Assembly: GCF_030687295.1 (NCBI RefSeq)
Contig: NZ_CP117425.1
Span: 3,228,001-3,292,000 of the forward strand
Reading direction: 5' to 3'
Origin: Pseudomonas beijingensis
Lineage (GTDB): Bacteria; Pseudomonadota; Gammaproteobacteria; Pseudomonadales; Pseudomonadaceae
Length of the DNA: 64,000 nucleotides
Shown here piece after piece: positions 16,770-25,745 of the stretch (within the stretch, counting starts at the first letter, position 1; each line of letters opens with the position of its first letter). Made by a program: the position numbers and the translations under genes. The notes below the pieces were generated by a model. That model had not been told where the DNA came from. It saw only the letters and a program-made list of their open reading frames with translations, and did not search any database.

Positions 16770-17417
16770 ATGGATAAATGGATAGAGTTGGTCAAGGCCA
16801 AGATGAAGGAGCTGCACATCACGCAAGTGGTGCTCGCAGAGCGGTTGGGCATGTCCCAGGGCGGCGTTGGCCATTGGCTGACCAAGCGCCGGCAGCCCAG
16901 TGTCGAAGACATGAACCGGGTCCTGCGGGAGTTGGGGCTGGAGTTTCTGGAAGTGGCGATGGTGATCCGCGAGCCGGACACCTCCACCGAAGAAGGCATG
17001 GCCCTGGCGCAGAAGTACAACCCGTACTTCCGTTACCCGGTCAGTGAGTGGCACGAGGTGGGCGAGGTTCGCGAAGGTGATCCTGATGCCTACAGCCGGG
17101 CGCGCTACGAACTGACGGACTACCACGCCCTGGGAGCCGCGTTCTGGCTGGTAGTGATGGGCGACGCGATGACCGCACCCAGTGGGTTGAGTATTCCCGA
17201 GGGCATGTCGATCCTGGTGGATCCGGCCATCGAGGCGGTGCCCGGCAAACTGGTGGTTGCCTGCCTGCCCGGCAGCAGTGACGCGACCTTTCGCAAATTG
17301 ATCGAAGAGAGCGGGCAGCGTTACCTGGTTCCGCTCAATCCGACTTACCCGAAAAACCTGTACACCGAACAATGCCGCATCATCGGTGTGGTGGTGCAGG
17401 CCACCATCAGGTTCTGA
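16770..17417 (+). CDS. LexA/CI-like (PrtR-type) HTH repressor with degenerate S24 peptidase domain
   Basis: A 215-residue protein. An XRE helix-turn-helix (TQVVLAERLGMSQGGVGHWL) is followed by an S24 domain that aligns with lambda CI and PrtR (FWLVVMGDAMTAPSG, PEGMSILVDP, YLVPLNPTYP). The catalytic serine of the GDSM/GNSM motif is alanine (A133, codon GCG at 17166), and the position of the catalytic lysine (K192 in CI) is arginine (R175, in TFRKL). No Ala-Gly cleavage dipeptide is evident in the linker. It should therefore bind DNA but not cleave itself during the SOS response. Start MDKWIELVKAK at 16770, weak ribosome site. Confidence 0.87.
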   Translation: MDKWIELVKAKMKELHITQVVLAERLGMSQGGVGHWLTKRRQPSVEDMNRVLRELGLEFLEVAMVIREPDTSTEEGMALAQKYNPYFRYPVSEWHEVGEVREGDPDAYSRARYELTDYHALGAAFWLVVMGDAMTAPSGLSIPEGMSILVDPAIEAVPGKLVVACLPGSSDATFRKLIEESGQRYLVPLNPTYPKNLYTEQCRIIGVVVQATIRF

Positions 17418-17421
17418 CTGG

Positions 17422-17444
17422 ATCGGCCCTGGGAGCGGGCCGAT
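17422..17444. terminator. Hairpin between convergent repressor and liuD genes
   Basis: ATCGGCCC (17422-17429) and GGGCCGAT (17437-17444) form an 8-bp stem with a 7-base loop, three to five bases from both stop codons. The pyrimidine-rich 3' side on the plus strand favours termination of the repressor transcript. Confidence 0.6.
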
Positions 17445-17446
17445 TC

Positions 17447-19396
17447 CTATTCTTCGAACGCCACCAGGGCACTGCCCTCGCTGACCATTTCGCCTTCCTG
17501 GCAATACAGCGCCTTGATCACACCGGCCTGGGGCGCACGAATGCTGTGCTCCATTTTCATGGCCTCCAGTACCACCAGTTGAGCCCCGGCCTCCACCGTC
17601 TGGCCAACACTCACCAATACCCGCACGATGCTGCCGTTCATGGGCGCGGCCAGGCCGCCTTGATGGCTGTGGCTGGCTTCGGCGGCGGCCAGCGGGTCAT
17701 ACAGGTCGATCCGGTGCAGGTCTCCTTCCCATTGCAAGTACAGGCTGTCGCCCTGGCGAATGGCCCGATGGCTGCGGCGCAGGCCGTGGTGTTCGATCAC
17801 TAGCTGCTCGCCCTTGAGTTCCGCGCAATGGGCGCTAACGTCCAGCGTCAGCGCACGATCCTGGCCTTCGCAGCTCAGGTGCAAGGTGGTTTCCCTGGGC
17901 AGCCCCAGGCGTAACCCGGTGGTGCTGGCCCAAGGAGAGCCAGTATCGTCGCAGCGCGCACGTGGCGTCAGGCTCAAGGCGAATCCCTGGGCGGCGGCGA
18001 ACCAGAACGCGTCATCCAATTCGCCAGGCTCTGGCAGTAATTGCGCCTGGTAACGTGGGATAAATCCGGTGTCCAGCTCTGCCGCCGCGAAGGCGGGATG
18101 GGCGACGATCCGGCGCAGGAACCCGATATTGGTTTTCAGCCCGCCAATGGCAAATTCGTCGAGCATGCTTAACAGCCGCAAGCGCGCCTGTTCACGGTCT
18201 TCGCCCCAGGCAATCAGCTTGCCGAGCATCGGGTCGTAGAACGGCGAGATTTCATCGCCTTCTGCAACCCCGCTGTCGACTCGCCGACCCGGCCCCTCGG
18301 CGGATTCGCGATACAACGCCAGGCGCCCGGTGGCCGGCAGGAAATCGTTGACCGGGTCTTCGGCATACAGCCGCACCTCGATGGCGTGACCGAGCAGCGG
18401 CACTTGCGCTTGGGTGATCGGCAATGGCTCGCCTTGGGCGACGCGGATCTGCCAGGCCACCAGGTCCAGCCCGGTGATCGCTTCGGTGACCGGATGCTCG
18501 ACCTGCAGCCGAGTATTCATTTCCATGAAGAAAAACTCGCCCCGGGCATCCAGCAGGAACTCCACCGTACCGGCCCCGACATAACCGATCGCCTGGGCCG
18601 CGCGCACGGCGGCTTCACCCATGGCCCGGCGCAATTGCGGGGTCAGGCCGGGGGCGGGGGCTTCTTCCACGACTTTCTGGTGGCGCCGCTGGATCGAGCA
18701 ATCGCGCTCGTTGAGGTACAGGCAGTTGCCCTGTTGGTCGGCAAATACCTGGATTTCCACATGGCGCGGCTTGAGCAGGTATTTTTCCACCAGCATCCGT
18801 GAGTCGCCGAATGAGGACTGTGCTTCGCGCTGGGCCGAGGCCAGGGCTTCGGCCAGTTGGCTGACGTCCTCGACGACTTTCATGCCCTTGCCGCCACCGC
18901 CAGCGGTGGCCTTGAGCAACACCGGGTAGCCGATGCGCTCGGCAGCGTCGCGAAAGGTCTCCAGGTCCTGGGCTTCGCCGTGATAACCGGGTACCAGGGG
19001 CACGCCGGCGGTTTCCATCAGCGTTTTGGCCGCCGATTTGCTGCCCATGGCGTCGATGGCCGAGGCCGGCGGGCCGAGGAAGATCAGTCCGGCGTCTTCA
19101 ATCGCCCTGGCGAACCCGGCGTTCTCGGACAGGAAGCCATAACCGGGGTGGATGGCTTGGGCGCCGCTGGCTTTAGCTGCGGCGATCAATTTTTCGATTT
19201 GCAGGTAGCTGTCGGCGGCCTTGCTGCCGCCCAGGTCGACGCGAATGTCGGCTTCGCGGCTGTGGCGTGCATCACAGTCGGTGGCGCTGTGTACGGCAAC
19301 GGTGGTCAGGCCCATGGCCTTGGCGGTGCGCATTACACGGCAGGCGATTTCGCCACGGTTGGCCACCAGCAATGTGGTGAGGGCAGGGGCGCTCAT
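17447..19396 (-). CDS. liuD: Methylcrotonyl-CoA carboxylase biotin-containing subunit
   Basis: A 649-residue biotin-dependent carboxylase alpha chain. The biotin carboxylase domain is LLVANRGEIACRVMRTAKAMG, ATP-binding GGGGKGMK, MEMNTRLQVEHPVTE; the C-terminal biotinyl domain has the biotin lysine in EAMKMEHS (about residue 615). With LiuB it carboxylates 3-methylcrotonyl-CoA in leucine breakdown. Gene order with isovaleryl-CoA dehydrogenase and methylglutaconyl-CoA hydratase separates it from acetyl- or propionyl-CoA carboxylases. The ATG at 19396 shares one base with the liuC stop; the TTG codon before it is not needed. Confidence 0.93.
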   Translation of the reverse strand: MSAPALTTLLVANRGEIACRVMRTAKAMGLTTVAVHSATDCDARHSREADIRVDLGGSKAADSYLQIEKLIAAAKASGAQAIHPGYGFLSENAGFARAIEDAGLIFLGPPASAIDAMGSKSAAKTLMETAGVPLVPGYHGEAQDLETFRDAAERIGYPVLLKATAGGGGKGMKVVEDVSQLAEALASAQREAQSSFGDSRMLVEKYLLKPRHVEIQVFADQQGNCLYLNERDCSIQRRHQKVVEEAPAPGLTPQLRRAMGEAAVRAAQAIGYVGAGTVEFLLDARGEFFFMEMNTRLQVEHPVTEAITGLDLVAWQIRVAQGEPLPITQAQVPLLGHAIEVRLYAEDPVNDFLPATGRLALYRESAEGPGRRVDSGVAEGDEISPFYDPMLGKLIAWGEDREQARLRLLSMLDEFAIGGLKTNIGFLRRIVAHPAFAAAELDTGFIPRYQAQLLPEPGELDDAFWFAAAQGFALSLTPRARCDDTGSPWASTTGLRLGLPRETTLHLSCEGQDRALTLDVSAHCAELKGEQLVIEHHGLRRSHRAIRQGDSLYLQWEGDLHRIDLYDPLAAAEASHSHQGGLAAPMNGSIVRVLVSVGQTVEAGAQLVVLEAMKMEHSIRAPQAGVIKALYCQEGEMVSEGSALVAFEE

Positions 19397-20217
19397 CAAC
19401 GCGGCTCCTTATTGTTCGATTCGGCTTGCCAGTTCGGCGCGCGTTTTTGCAGGAAGGCCCGCAAGCCTTCCTGGCCCTCCGGGCTGACGCGGATGCGGGC
19501 GATGGCGTTTTCGGTGTAGCGTCGCAGCGCCGGGGTCAGGGCACCGTTGCCGACTTCACGCAGCAGTTCCTTGCTGGCGCGCATGGCCGCCGGGCTGTTG
19601 AGCAACAGGTTGTCGATCCACTGTTCGACCTGCTGGTCCAGGGTCTCGGCCGGGTAACTTTCCGACAGCAAACCGATTTCTTTCGCACGCTGCCCGTCGA
19701 AGCGTTCCGCCGTCAGCGCATAACGCCGCGCCGCCCGCTCGCCGATGGCTTGCACTACGAACGGGCTGATCACTGCCGGCGCCAGGCCAATGCGCACTTC
19801 CGACAGACAGAACTGTGCTTCATCGGCGCCAATGGCCATGTCGCAAGCACTGATAAGCCCCAGCGCGCCACCAAACGCCGCCCCCTGGACGACGGCCAGC
19901 GTAGGAATTTTCAGTTTGGCGAGGTTGTACATCAGCTCCGCCAGTTCCCGGGCATCATCGAGGTTGGTGTGGTAGTCGAGCTCGGCCGATTGCTGCATCC
20001 AGGCCAGGTCGGCACCGGCGCTGAAATGCTTGCCGCGACCGCGGATCAGCAGAAAGCGCAGGTTTGGATCGCTGCCGACCTGGTCCAGGGCGAGGATCAG
20101 TTCGCGGATCATTTCGGCGTTGAACGCGTTGTTTTTCGACTCGCGGCTGAGCCACAGGGTGGCAACGCCCCGTGGGTCGGTGTGCAGTTCGAGGGTGTTG
20201 AAATTATCCATGGACAT
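19396..20217 (-). CDS. liuC: Methylglutaconyl-CoA hydratase
   Basis: A 273-residue crotonase-fold enzyme. The oxyanion-hole motifs are GRGKHFSAGADLAWM and AFGGALGLISACD, and the catalytic glutamates lie in LSEVRIGLAPAVI. In the liu pathway it hydrates 3-methylglutaconyl-CoA to HMG-CoA, which LiuE then splits. It is positioned between the two methylcrotonyl-CoA carboxylase subunits, with a 1-base junction to liuD and 7 bases from liuB. The start at 20217 has a GGGGA ribosome site; an in-frame ATG two codons later is possible. Confidence 0.92.
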   Translation of the reverse strand: MSMDNFNTLELHTDPRGVATLWLSRESKNNAFNAEMIRELILALDQVGSDPNLRFLLIRGRGKHFSAGADLAWMQQSAELDYHTNLDDARELAELMYNLAKLKIPTLAVVQGAAFGGALGLISACDMAIGADEAQFCLSEVRIGLAPAVISPFVVQAIGERAARRYALTAERFDGQRAKEIGLLSESYPAETLDQQVEQWIDNLLLNSPAAMRASKELLREVGNGALTPALRRYTENAIARIRVSPEGQEGLRAFLQKRAPNWQAESNNKEPR

Positions 20218-20224
20218 TCCCCGT

Positions 20225-21832
20225 TTACATCCGGAACACGCCGAAGCGGCTCGGTTCGATAGGCGCGTTCAGTGACGCGGACAAGGCCAGGCCCAGTACG
20301 TCGCGAGTCTGGGCCGGGTCGATGACACCGTCGTCCCACAGCCGTGCGCTGGAATAATAGGGGTGACCCTGTTCTTCGTACTGATCGAGGATCGGTTGCT
20401 CGATCTCGGCTTCCTGCTCGGCGCTGAAGGGGTGGCCACTGCGTTCGGCCTGTTCACGCTTGACCTGCACCAGCACGCCGGCCGCCTGTTCGGCGCCCAT
20501 CACGCCAATCCGCGCGTTCGGCCACATCCACAGGAACCGCGGATCGTAGGCGCGGCCGCACATACCGTAGTTACCCGCACCGAAACTGCCACCAATGATC
20601 ACGGTGAATTTCGGCACCTTGGCGCAGGCCACGGCGGTCACCAGTTTTGCGCCATGTTTGGCGATGCCGCCGGCTTCGTATTTCTGTCCGACCATGAAGC
20701 CGGTGATGTTCTGCAAGAACAGCAGGGGAATGCCCCGCTGACAGGCCAGTTCGATGAAGTGCGCGCCTTTCTGCGCGGCCTCGGCGAAGAGGATGCCATT
20801 GTTGGCCAGGATCGCGACCGGGTAGCCGTGCAAATGCGCGAAACCGCAGACCAGGGTCGTGCCGAACAGCGCCTTGAATTCATCGAACACTGAACCGTCC
20901 ACCAGGCGCGCGATCACCTCCCGCACATCGAAGGGCTGCTTGGCATCGGCCGACACCACGCCGTACAGCTCATCGCTTGAATACAGTGGGGCGATGGGGT
21001 GGCGTTGCTGCAACTCACCGAGTTTGCGCCAGTTGAGGTTGGCCACGCTGCGTCGGGCCAGGGCCAGGGCATGTTCGTCGCTGTCGGCATAGTGATCCGC
21101 CACACCGGAGATCTTGCAGTGCACATCGGCACCGCCCAGGTCTTCGGCACTGACCACCTCGCCAGTGGCGGCTTTCACCAACGGTGGGCCGGCGAGGAAA
21201 ATCGTTGCCTGCTGACGGACCATGATCGCCTCGTCCGCCATGGCCGGCACATAGGCGCCACCGGCGGTGCAGGAACCCATGACCACCGCAATCTGCGGGA
21301 TGCCCTGGGCACTCATGTTGGCCTGGTTGAAGAAGATCCGACCGAAGTGCTCGCGGTCTGGGAAGACTTCATCCTGACGCGGCAGGTTGGCGCCGCCGGA
21401 ATCCACCAGGTAGATGCACGGCAGGCGATTCTGCTGGGCGATGGTTTGGGCGCGCAGGTGTTTTTTCACCGTCAGCGGATAATAGGAGCCGCCTTTTACC
21501 GTCGCGTCGTTGGCGACAATCATGCATTCGACGCCTTCCACGCGGCCGATACCCGCAATCACGCCGGCCGCCGGCACGTCTTCGCCATAGACTTCGTGGG
21601 CTGCCAGCGGGCTGATTTCCAAAAACGGCGAGCCCGGATCCAGCAGCCTGTTGATGCGGTCACGGGGCAGCAACTTGCCCCGTGAGGTGTGCCGTTCCTG
21701 GGCCTTGGGACCGCCGCCCTGGCGGATTTGCGCGAGCAGGCTGCGCAGGGCCTCGACGGGTCCGAGCATGGCATCGCGGTTGGCGATGAACTCCGGCGAG
21801 CGTGGGTTGAGCTGAGTGTGCAGCGTGGTCAT
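20225..21832 (-). CDS. liuB: Methylcrotonyl-CoA carboxylase carboxyltransferase subunit
   Basis: A 535-residue carboxyltransferase with both crotonase-like halves. The N half has [19 protein letters not shown] and [17 protein letters not shown]; the C half has [23 protein letters not shown] and [20 protein letters not shown], ending [19 protein letters not shown]. It transfers CO2 from carboxybiotin on LiuD to 3-methylcrotonyl-CoA. Full family length. It lies 11 bases downstream of liuA in the liuABCD operon. Confidence 0.95.
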   Translation of the reverse strand: MTTLHTQLNPRSPEFIANRDAMLGPVEALRSLLAQIRQGGGPKAQERHTSRGKLLPRDRINRLLDPGSPFLEISPLAAHEVYGEDVPAAGVIAGIGRVEGVECMIVANDATVKGGSYYPLTVKKHLRAQTIAQQNRLPCIYLVDSGGANLPRQDEVFPDREHFGRIFFNQANMSAQGIPQIAVVMGSCTAGGAYVPAMADEAIMVRQQATIFLAGPPLVKAATGEVVSAEDLGGADVHCKISGVADHYADSDEHALALARRSVANLNWRKLGELQQRHPIAPLYSSDELYGVVSADAKQPFDVREVIARLVDGSVFDEFKALFGTTLVCGFAHLHGYPVAILANNGILFAEAAQKGAHFIELACQRGIPLLFLQNITGFMVGQKYEAGGIAKHGAKLVTAVACAKVPKFTVIIGGSFGAGNYGMCGRAYDPRFLWMWPNARIGVMGAEQAAGVLVQVKREQAERSGHPFSAEQEAEIEQPILDQYEEQGHPYYSSARLWDDGVIDPAQTRDVLGLALSASLNAPIEPSRFGVFRM

Positions 21833-21843
21833 GGTCAGCTCCG

Positions 21844-23007
21844 TTAGCGGGTTTCGTTGAACAGTTCGCGGCCGATCAACATCCGACGAATCTCACTGGT
21901 GCCAGCACCGATTTCGTACAGCTTGGCGTCTCGCAGCAGACGACCGGCGGGGAATTCATTGATGTAGCCATTGCCCCCCAGGATCTGGATCGCGTCGAGG
22001 GCCATTTGCGTGGCGCGTTCGGCGCTGTAGAGGATCACCCCGGCGGCGTCCTTGCGGGTGGTTTCGCCGCGCTCGCAAGCCTGGGCCACCGCATACAGGT
22101 AGGCGCGGCTGGCGTTGAGTTGGGTGTACATGTCCGCGACCTTGCCCTGGATCAGCTGGAATTCGCCGATGCTCTGGCCGAATTGTTTGCGGTCGTGGAT
22201 GTAGGGCACGATCAAGTCCATGCAAGCCTGCATGATCCCGGTCGGGCCACCGGACAGCACCACGCGTTCGTAGTCGAGGCCGCTCATCAGGACTTTCACG
22301 CCACCGTTGAGCGCGCCGAGGATGTTGTCTTCCGGCACTTCGACGTCATCGAAAAACAGCTCGCAGGTATTGGAGCCACGCATGCCGAGCTTGTCGAACT
22401 TGTTGCTGCGGCTGAAGCCTTTCCAGTCGCGCTCGACGATGAAGGCGGTGATGCCGTGAGGGCCTTTTTCCAGGTCGGTCTTGGCGTAGATCACGTAGGT
22501 GTTGGCATCGGGACCGTTGGTGATCCAGGTCTTGCTGCCGTTGAGCACGTAACGGTCGCCGCGCTTGTCGGCCCGCAGTTTCATCGACACCACGTCGGAG
22601 CCGGCGTTTGGTTCGCTCATCGCCAGGGCACCGATGTGTTCGCCGCTGATCAGCTTGGGCAGGTACTTGGTTTTCTGTTCGTGATTGCCGTTGCGGTTGA
22701 TCTGGTTCACGCAGAGGTTGGAGTGGGCTCCGTAGGAGAGGGCGACCGAGGCCGAGCCACGGCTGATTTCTTCCATCGCCACCACGTGGGCCAAGTAGCC
22801 CAGGCCAGCGCCGCCATATTCTTCCGGTACGGTGATGCCCAGCAGGCCCATGTCACCGAACTTGCGCCACATGTCGGCGGGAAACAGGTTGTCGATATCG
22901 ATCTGCGCCGCGCGGGGCGCCAGTTCGGCCTTGACGAAGGCCTGCACCTGGTCGCGCAACATGTCGATGGTTTCGCCGAGGGCAAAGTTCAGGGATGGGT
23001 AGCTCAT
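21844..23007 (-). CDS. liuA: Isovaleryl-CoA dehydrogenase
   Basis: A 387-residue acyl-CoA dehydrogenase. FAD/substrate signatures are [26 protein letters not shown], and [20 protein letters not shown]. The catalytic glutamate lies in [12 protein letters not shown], the position used by isovaleryl-CoA dehydrogenases instead of the C-terminal site of straight-chain enzymes. It oxidises isovaleryl-CoA from leucine. First gene of the operon; the start [11 protein letters not shown] at 23007 follows AAGGTG. Two LiuR-like palindromes lie 55-115 bases upstream. Confidence 0.95.
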   Translation of the reverse strand: MSYPSLNFALGETIDMLRDQVQAFVKAELAPRAAQIDIDNLFPADMWRKFGDMGLLGITVPEEYGGAGLGYLAHVVAMEEISRGSASVALSYGAHSNLCVNQINRNGNHEQKTKYLPKLISGEHIGALAMSEPNAGSDVVSMKLRADKRGDRYVLNGSKTWITNGPDANTYVIYAKTDLEKGPHGITAFIVERDWKGFSRSNKFDKLGMRGSNTCELFFDDVEVPEDNILGALNGGVKVLMSGLDYERVVLSGGPTGIMQACMDLIVPYIHDRKQFGQSIGEFQLIQGKVADMYTQLNASRAYLYAVAQACERGETTRKDAAGVILYSAERATQMALDAIQILGGNGYINEFPAGRLLRDAKLYEIGAGTSEIRRMLIGRELFNETR

Positions 23008-23063
23008 GGGACACCTTTGGCTTTTTTTATCGGGTGTGGAGAGTGGGGGAATGGCTCTCACCT

Positions 23064-23077
23064 TTACGTTAACGTAA
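23064..23077. promoter_or_regulatory. LiuR-like operator, liuA-proximal copy
   Basis: TTACGTTAACGTAA is a perfect 14-bp palindrome 57 bases upstream of liuA. It shares the ACGTTAACGT core with the copy at 23106-23121; centres are 43 bp apart (about four helical turns). Confidence 0.8.
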
Positions 23078-23105
23078 GCCTGCGATGAGAAGCTGTCAAT
23101 CGCCC

Positions 23106-23121
23106 TTTACGTTAACGTCAA
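23106..23121. promoter_or_regulatory. LiuR-like operator, distal copy
   Basis: TTTACGTTAACGTCAA has the same ACGTTAACGT core as the proximal copy, and its minus-strand form begins TTGACG, a plausible -35 element overlapping the box as in MerR-family promoters. Confidence 0.75.
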
Positions 23122-23168
23122 CTTGAGCCAGAGTAAGTCAGGCACTGGCGGCGAAGAGTCATGCCCGA

Positions 23169-23260
23169 TGTGGGAGCAAAGCTTGCTCGCGATGAACGAG
23201 ACACGGTCTCCGAAAGATAGGCCGGGGTGTTTTCGTCGCGAGCAAGCTTTGCTCCCACAG
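23169..23260. repeat. REPIN hairpin
   Basis: TGTGGGAGCAAAGCTTGCTCGC-type inverted arms between the divergent liuA and acyl-CoA synthetase genes. With the two LiuR-like boxes it fills the gap 23008-23335. Confidence 0.92.
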
Positions 23261-23335
23261 GTTGCTGGCAAGCTTTAACGCTATAGGTTCATCTCCAAGC
23301 GTAGCAACCCACTAATAAAGATAAGAGGGGGCGTC

Positions 23336-25033
23336 ATGGATCAATCCGGTTCGCATTCGCAACTCAGCTACACCCAAGGTTCGCAGGACAAGGCTTTACT
23401 GGCCCAAACCATCGGCGAGGTTTTCGACCAGACGGTGGCCTGTTATCCAGAGGGCGAGGCGTTGGTGGTTCGCCATCAATCGCTGCGTTACACCTGGCAG
23501 CAACTGGCCGAGGCCGTCGATCTGCACGCCAGGGCGTTGTTGGCGCTGGGCTTGAAAACCGGCGACCGCCTCGGCGTGTGGGCGCCCAATTGCGCCCAGT
23601 GGTGCATCAGCCAGTTCGCCAGTGCGAAGATCGGCGTGATTCTGGTCAACATCAATCCGGCCTATCGCGTTTCTGAACTCGAATACGTGCTCAAACAATC
23701 TGGATGCCAATGGCTGGTATGCGCCGGCGCGTTCAAGACCTCGGATTATCACGCCATGTTGCAAGCGCTGGCGCCGGAGCTGGGAGAGCAATCGATCGGC
23801 CACCTGCAGAGCGAGCGCTTGCCGGATTTACGCGGCGTGATCAGCCTCGATGCCCAACCGCCGTCAGGCTTTCTGCCCTGGTCGCAACTGGCCGCACTGG
23901 GGGCGGCGGTGACGCCTGGACAACTGGCCGAGCGCCAATCCAGTCTTCACTTCGATGAGCCGGTGAATATCCAGTACACCTCCGGCACCACCGGCTTCCC
24001 CAAGGGCGCAACCCTCAGCCATCACAACATTCTCAACAACGGTTACATGGTGGGCGAAAGCCTTGGCCTGACAGCTGGCGACCGGCTGGTGATCCCGGTG
24101 CCGCTCTACCATTGCTTTGGCATGGTCATGGGTAACCTGGGCTGCATGACCCATGGCAGCACCATGATCTACCCCAACGATGCCTTCGACCCGTTGCTGA
24201 CGCTCAAGGCCGTGGCCGAGGAAAAAGCTACTGCGCTGTATGGCGTGCCCACCATGTTCATCGCCCTGCTGGACCAGCCGCAGCGGGGTGACTTCGACCT
24301 GTCCAGCCTGCGCACGGGCATCATGGCCGGGGCGACATGTCCCATCGAAGTGATGCGGCGGGTTATCAACGAAATGCACATGGCCGAAGTGCAGATTGCC
24401 TACGGCATGACGGAAACCAGCCCGGTGTCGTTGCAGACCGGTCCTTCAGATGAACTGGAGCTGCGTGTGACCACTGTCGGCCGCACCCAGCCGCAACTGG
24501 AAAGCAAGATTATCGATGAGGCTGGCAATCTCCTTCCACGTGGCGCCGTCGGCGAATTGTGTACCCGCGGCTACAGCGTGATGCTCGGTTACTGGAACAA
24601 TCCCAAGGGCACCGCCGATGCCATCGACGCGGATGGCTGGATGCACACCGGCGACCTGGCAACCATGGACGAACAGGGCTACGTCCGCATCGTCGGGCGC
24701 AACAAGGACATGATCATCCGTGGTGGGGAGAATATTTACCCGCGCGAGCTGGAGGAGTTTTTCTTCACCCACCCGGCGGTGGCGGACGTGCAAGTGATCG
24801 GCATCCCGTGTTCACGCTATGGCGAAGAAATCGTGGCGTGGATCAAGTTCCATCCCGGCCACAGCGCCACCGAGCAAGAACTGCAAGCCTGGTGCAAGGC
24901 GCGCATCGCCCACTTCAAGACGCCACGTCATTTCAAATTCGTCGAAGAATTCCCCATGACGGTCACCGGCAAGATCCAGAAATTCCGTATGCGCGAGATC
25001 AGCATCGAAGAACTGCGCGATAGCGAAAGCTGA
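23336..25033 (+). CDS. AMP-binding acyl-CoA synthetase
   Basis: A 565-residue ANL-family enzyme. The ATP motif is [19 protein letters not shown]5 region [11 protein letters not shown], hinge and A8 [20 protein letters not shown], and the catalytic lysine lies in [12 protein letters not shown]. It activates a fatty or branched-chain acid to its CoA thioester through an acyl-adenylate. Position between liuA and liuE suggests short branched acids such as isovalerate, or acids of acyclic terpene breakdown, feeding the liu pathway; this is inferred from context. Start at 23336 has the strong site AGAGGGGG. Confidence 0.9.
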   Translation: MDQSGSHSQLSYTQGSQDKALLAQTIGEVFDQTVACYPEGEALVVRHQSLRYTWQQLAEAVDLHARALLALGLKTGDRLGVWAPNCAQWCISQFASAKIGVILVNINPAYRVSELEYVLKQSGCQWLVCAGAFKTSDYHAMLQALAPELGEQSIGHLQSERLPDLRGVISLDAQPPSGFLPWSQLAALGAAVTPGQLAERQSSLHFDEPVNIQYTSGTTGFPKGATLSHHNILNNGYMVGESLGLTAGDRLVIPVPLYHCFGMVMGNLGCMTHGSTMIYPNDAFDPLLTLKAVAEEKATALYGVPTMFIALLDQPQRGDFDLSSLRTGIMAGATCPIEVMRRVINEMHMAEVQIAYGMTETSPVSLQTGPSDELELRVTTVGRTQPQLESKIIDEAGNLLPRGAVGELCTRGYSVMLGYWNNPKGTADAIDADGWMHTGDLATMDEQGYVRIVGRNKDMIIRGGENIYPRELEEFFFTHPAVADVQVIGIPCSRYGEEIVAWIKFHPGHSATEQELQAWCKARIAHFKTPRHFKFVEEFPMTVTGKIQKFRMREISIEELRDSES

Positions 25034-25042
25034 GGTAGATAG

Positions 25043-25193
25043 GTGGGAGCGGGCTTGCTCGCGAAAGCGGTGGGTCAGTTTGCGGTGATATTGGATGTGC
25101 CGGCCTCATCGCGAGCAAGCTCGCTCCCACAGGTTTTGCGGTGCACATGAGGTTGTGTCTGTTGAAGATCCAATGTGGGAGCTCGCTCCCACA
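25043..25193. repeat. REPIN plus a minimal REP palindrome
   Basis: A full REPIN (about 25043-25131; GTGGGAGCGGGCTTGCTCGCG / CGCGAGCAAGCTCGCTCCCAC) is followed by a collapsed copy at 25174-25193 in which TGTGGGAGC and GCTCCCACA are separated by only two bases. Both lie between the synthetase stop and the crcY terminator. Confidence 0.9.
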
Positions 25194-25216
25194 CGAAAAA
25201 CCCAAACCCCAGACAG

Positions 25217-25597
25217 CACAAAGGGGAGCCGAAGCTCCCCTTTAATTTTGTCGTCGCGTGCTCTTTTTTATTATTGAGGGGCGGCCTGTTGTTGTTTTTG
25301 GTAGCCGTGGCCCTTTACCGCTGTTTTTGGCGATCCCCATCCGGGATCAAGAGCAAACGTATTTTTTTGAGCGCTGATCTGCTTTTTCGCTTTGCGATCC
25401 AACCGATTCGGGCGCTACCTGAAGGTAGTTTTATTATTCTCTGCCCGGTTGCGGGTTGCTCCTGAAAGCACCCTGAAAAGCCCATCTTCTCCAAAAAAAT
25501 CTGTTAGCTGCGTCTCTGCCGTGTTGTTTTTGTTATGTCAGAGTCGTTTCGTCTTGTTTTTATTGGGTTTGCTGCGTTTTTTTATTCTTGTTATGCC
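25217..25597 (-). ncRNA. crcY: CrcY/CrcZ-family small RNA that sequesters the Hfq-Crc catabolite repression complex
   Basis: About 380 nt on the minus strand, starting downstream of a sigma-54 promoter and ending at a strong GC hairpin. The RNA carries several A-rich AAnAAnAA (CA) motifs: AACAAGAATAAAAAA, AATAAAAACAAGA, AACAAAAACAACA, AATAATAAAA and AAAAACAACAACA. These are the Hfq/Crc-binding sites of CrcX/Y/Z RNAs. In pseudomonads such RNAs are induced by CbrAB on poor carbon sources and relieve catabolite repression. Location beside the HMG-CoA lyase gene matches my recollection of P. putida crcY next to mvaB. The 5' end is approximate. Confidence 0.85.
25220..25243. terminator. Bidirectional terminator shared by crcY and the acyl-CoA synthetase
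   Basis: AAAGGGGAGC and GCTCCCCTTT form a 10-bp perfect stem with a 4-base loop. On the plus strand it is followed by a T-rich tract (TTTAATTTTG), and on the minus strand it closes the crcY transcript. Confidence 0.85.
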
Positions 25598-25604
25598 AGA
25601 GATA

Positions 25605-25621
25605 TAGCAGGTGGCGTGCCA
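25605..25621 (-). promoter_or_regulatory. Sigma-54 promoter of crcY
   Basis: The minus strand reads TGGCACGCCACCTGCTA, matching the RpoN consensus TGGCACG-N4-TTGC with one mismatch (CTGC). It lies about 10 bases before the predicted crcY start. CbrB would be the expected activator; no CbrB upstream site is claimed. Confidence 0.85.
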
Positions 25622-25745
25622 ACTTTTAAAAATCCATATAAATCAATATGTTGTGATTTTCGTCTGAAAAATATGTCAGGCCAAACCTGACAAATTGTTT
25701 CCGTGTTACTCGTTTCGTCGCTGTTACAAAGCCGGCGGTAACACC

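Noticed and set aside
25175..25607. Small hydrophobic plus-strand frames between the synthetase and liuE
   Set aside because: They are antisense to the crcY RNA, whose T-rich complement mimics hydrophobic codons; no Shine-Dalgarno supports them.
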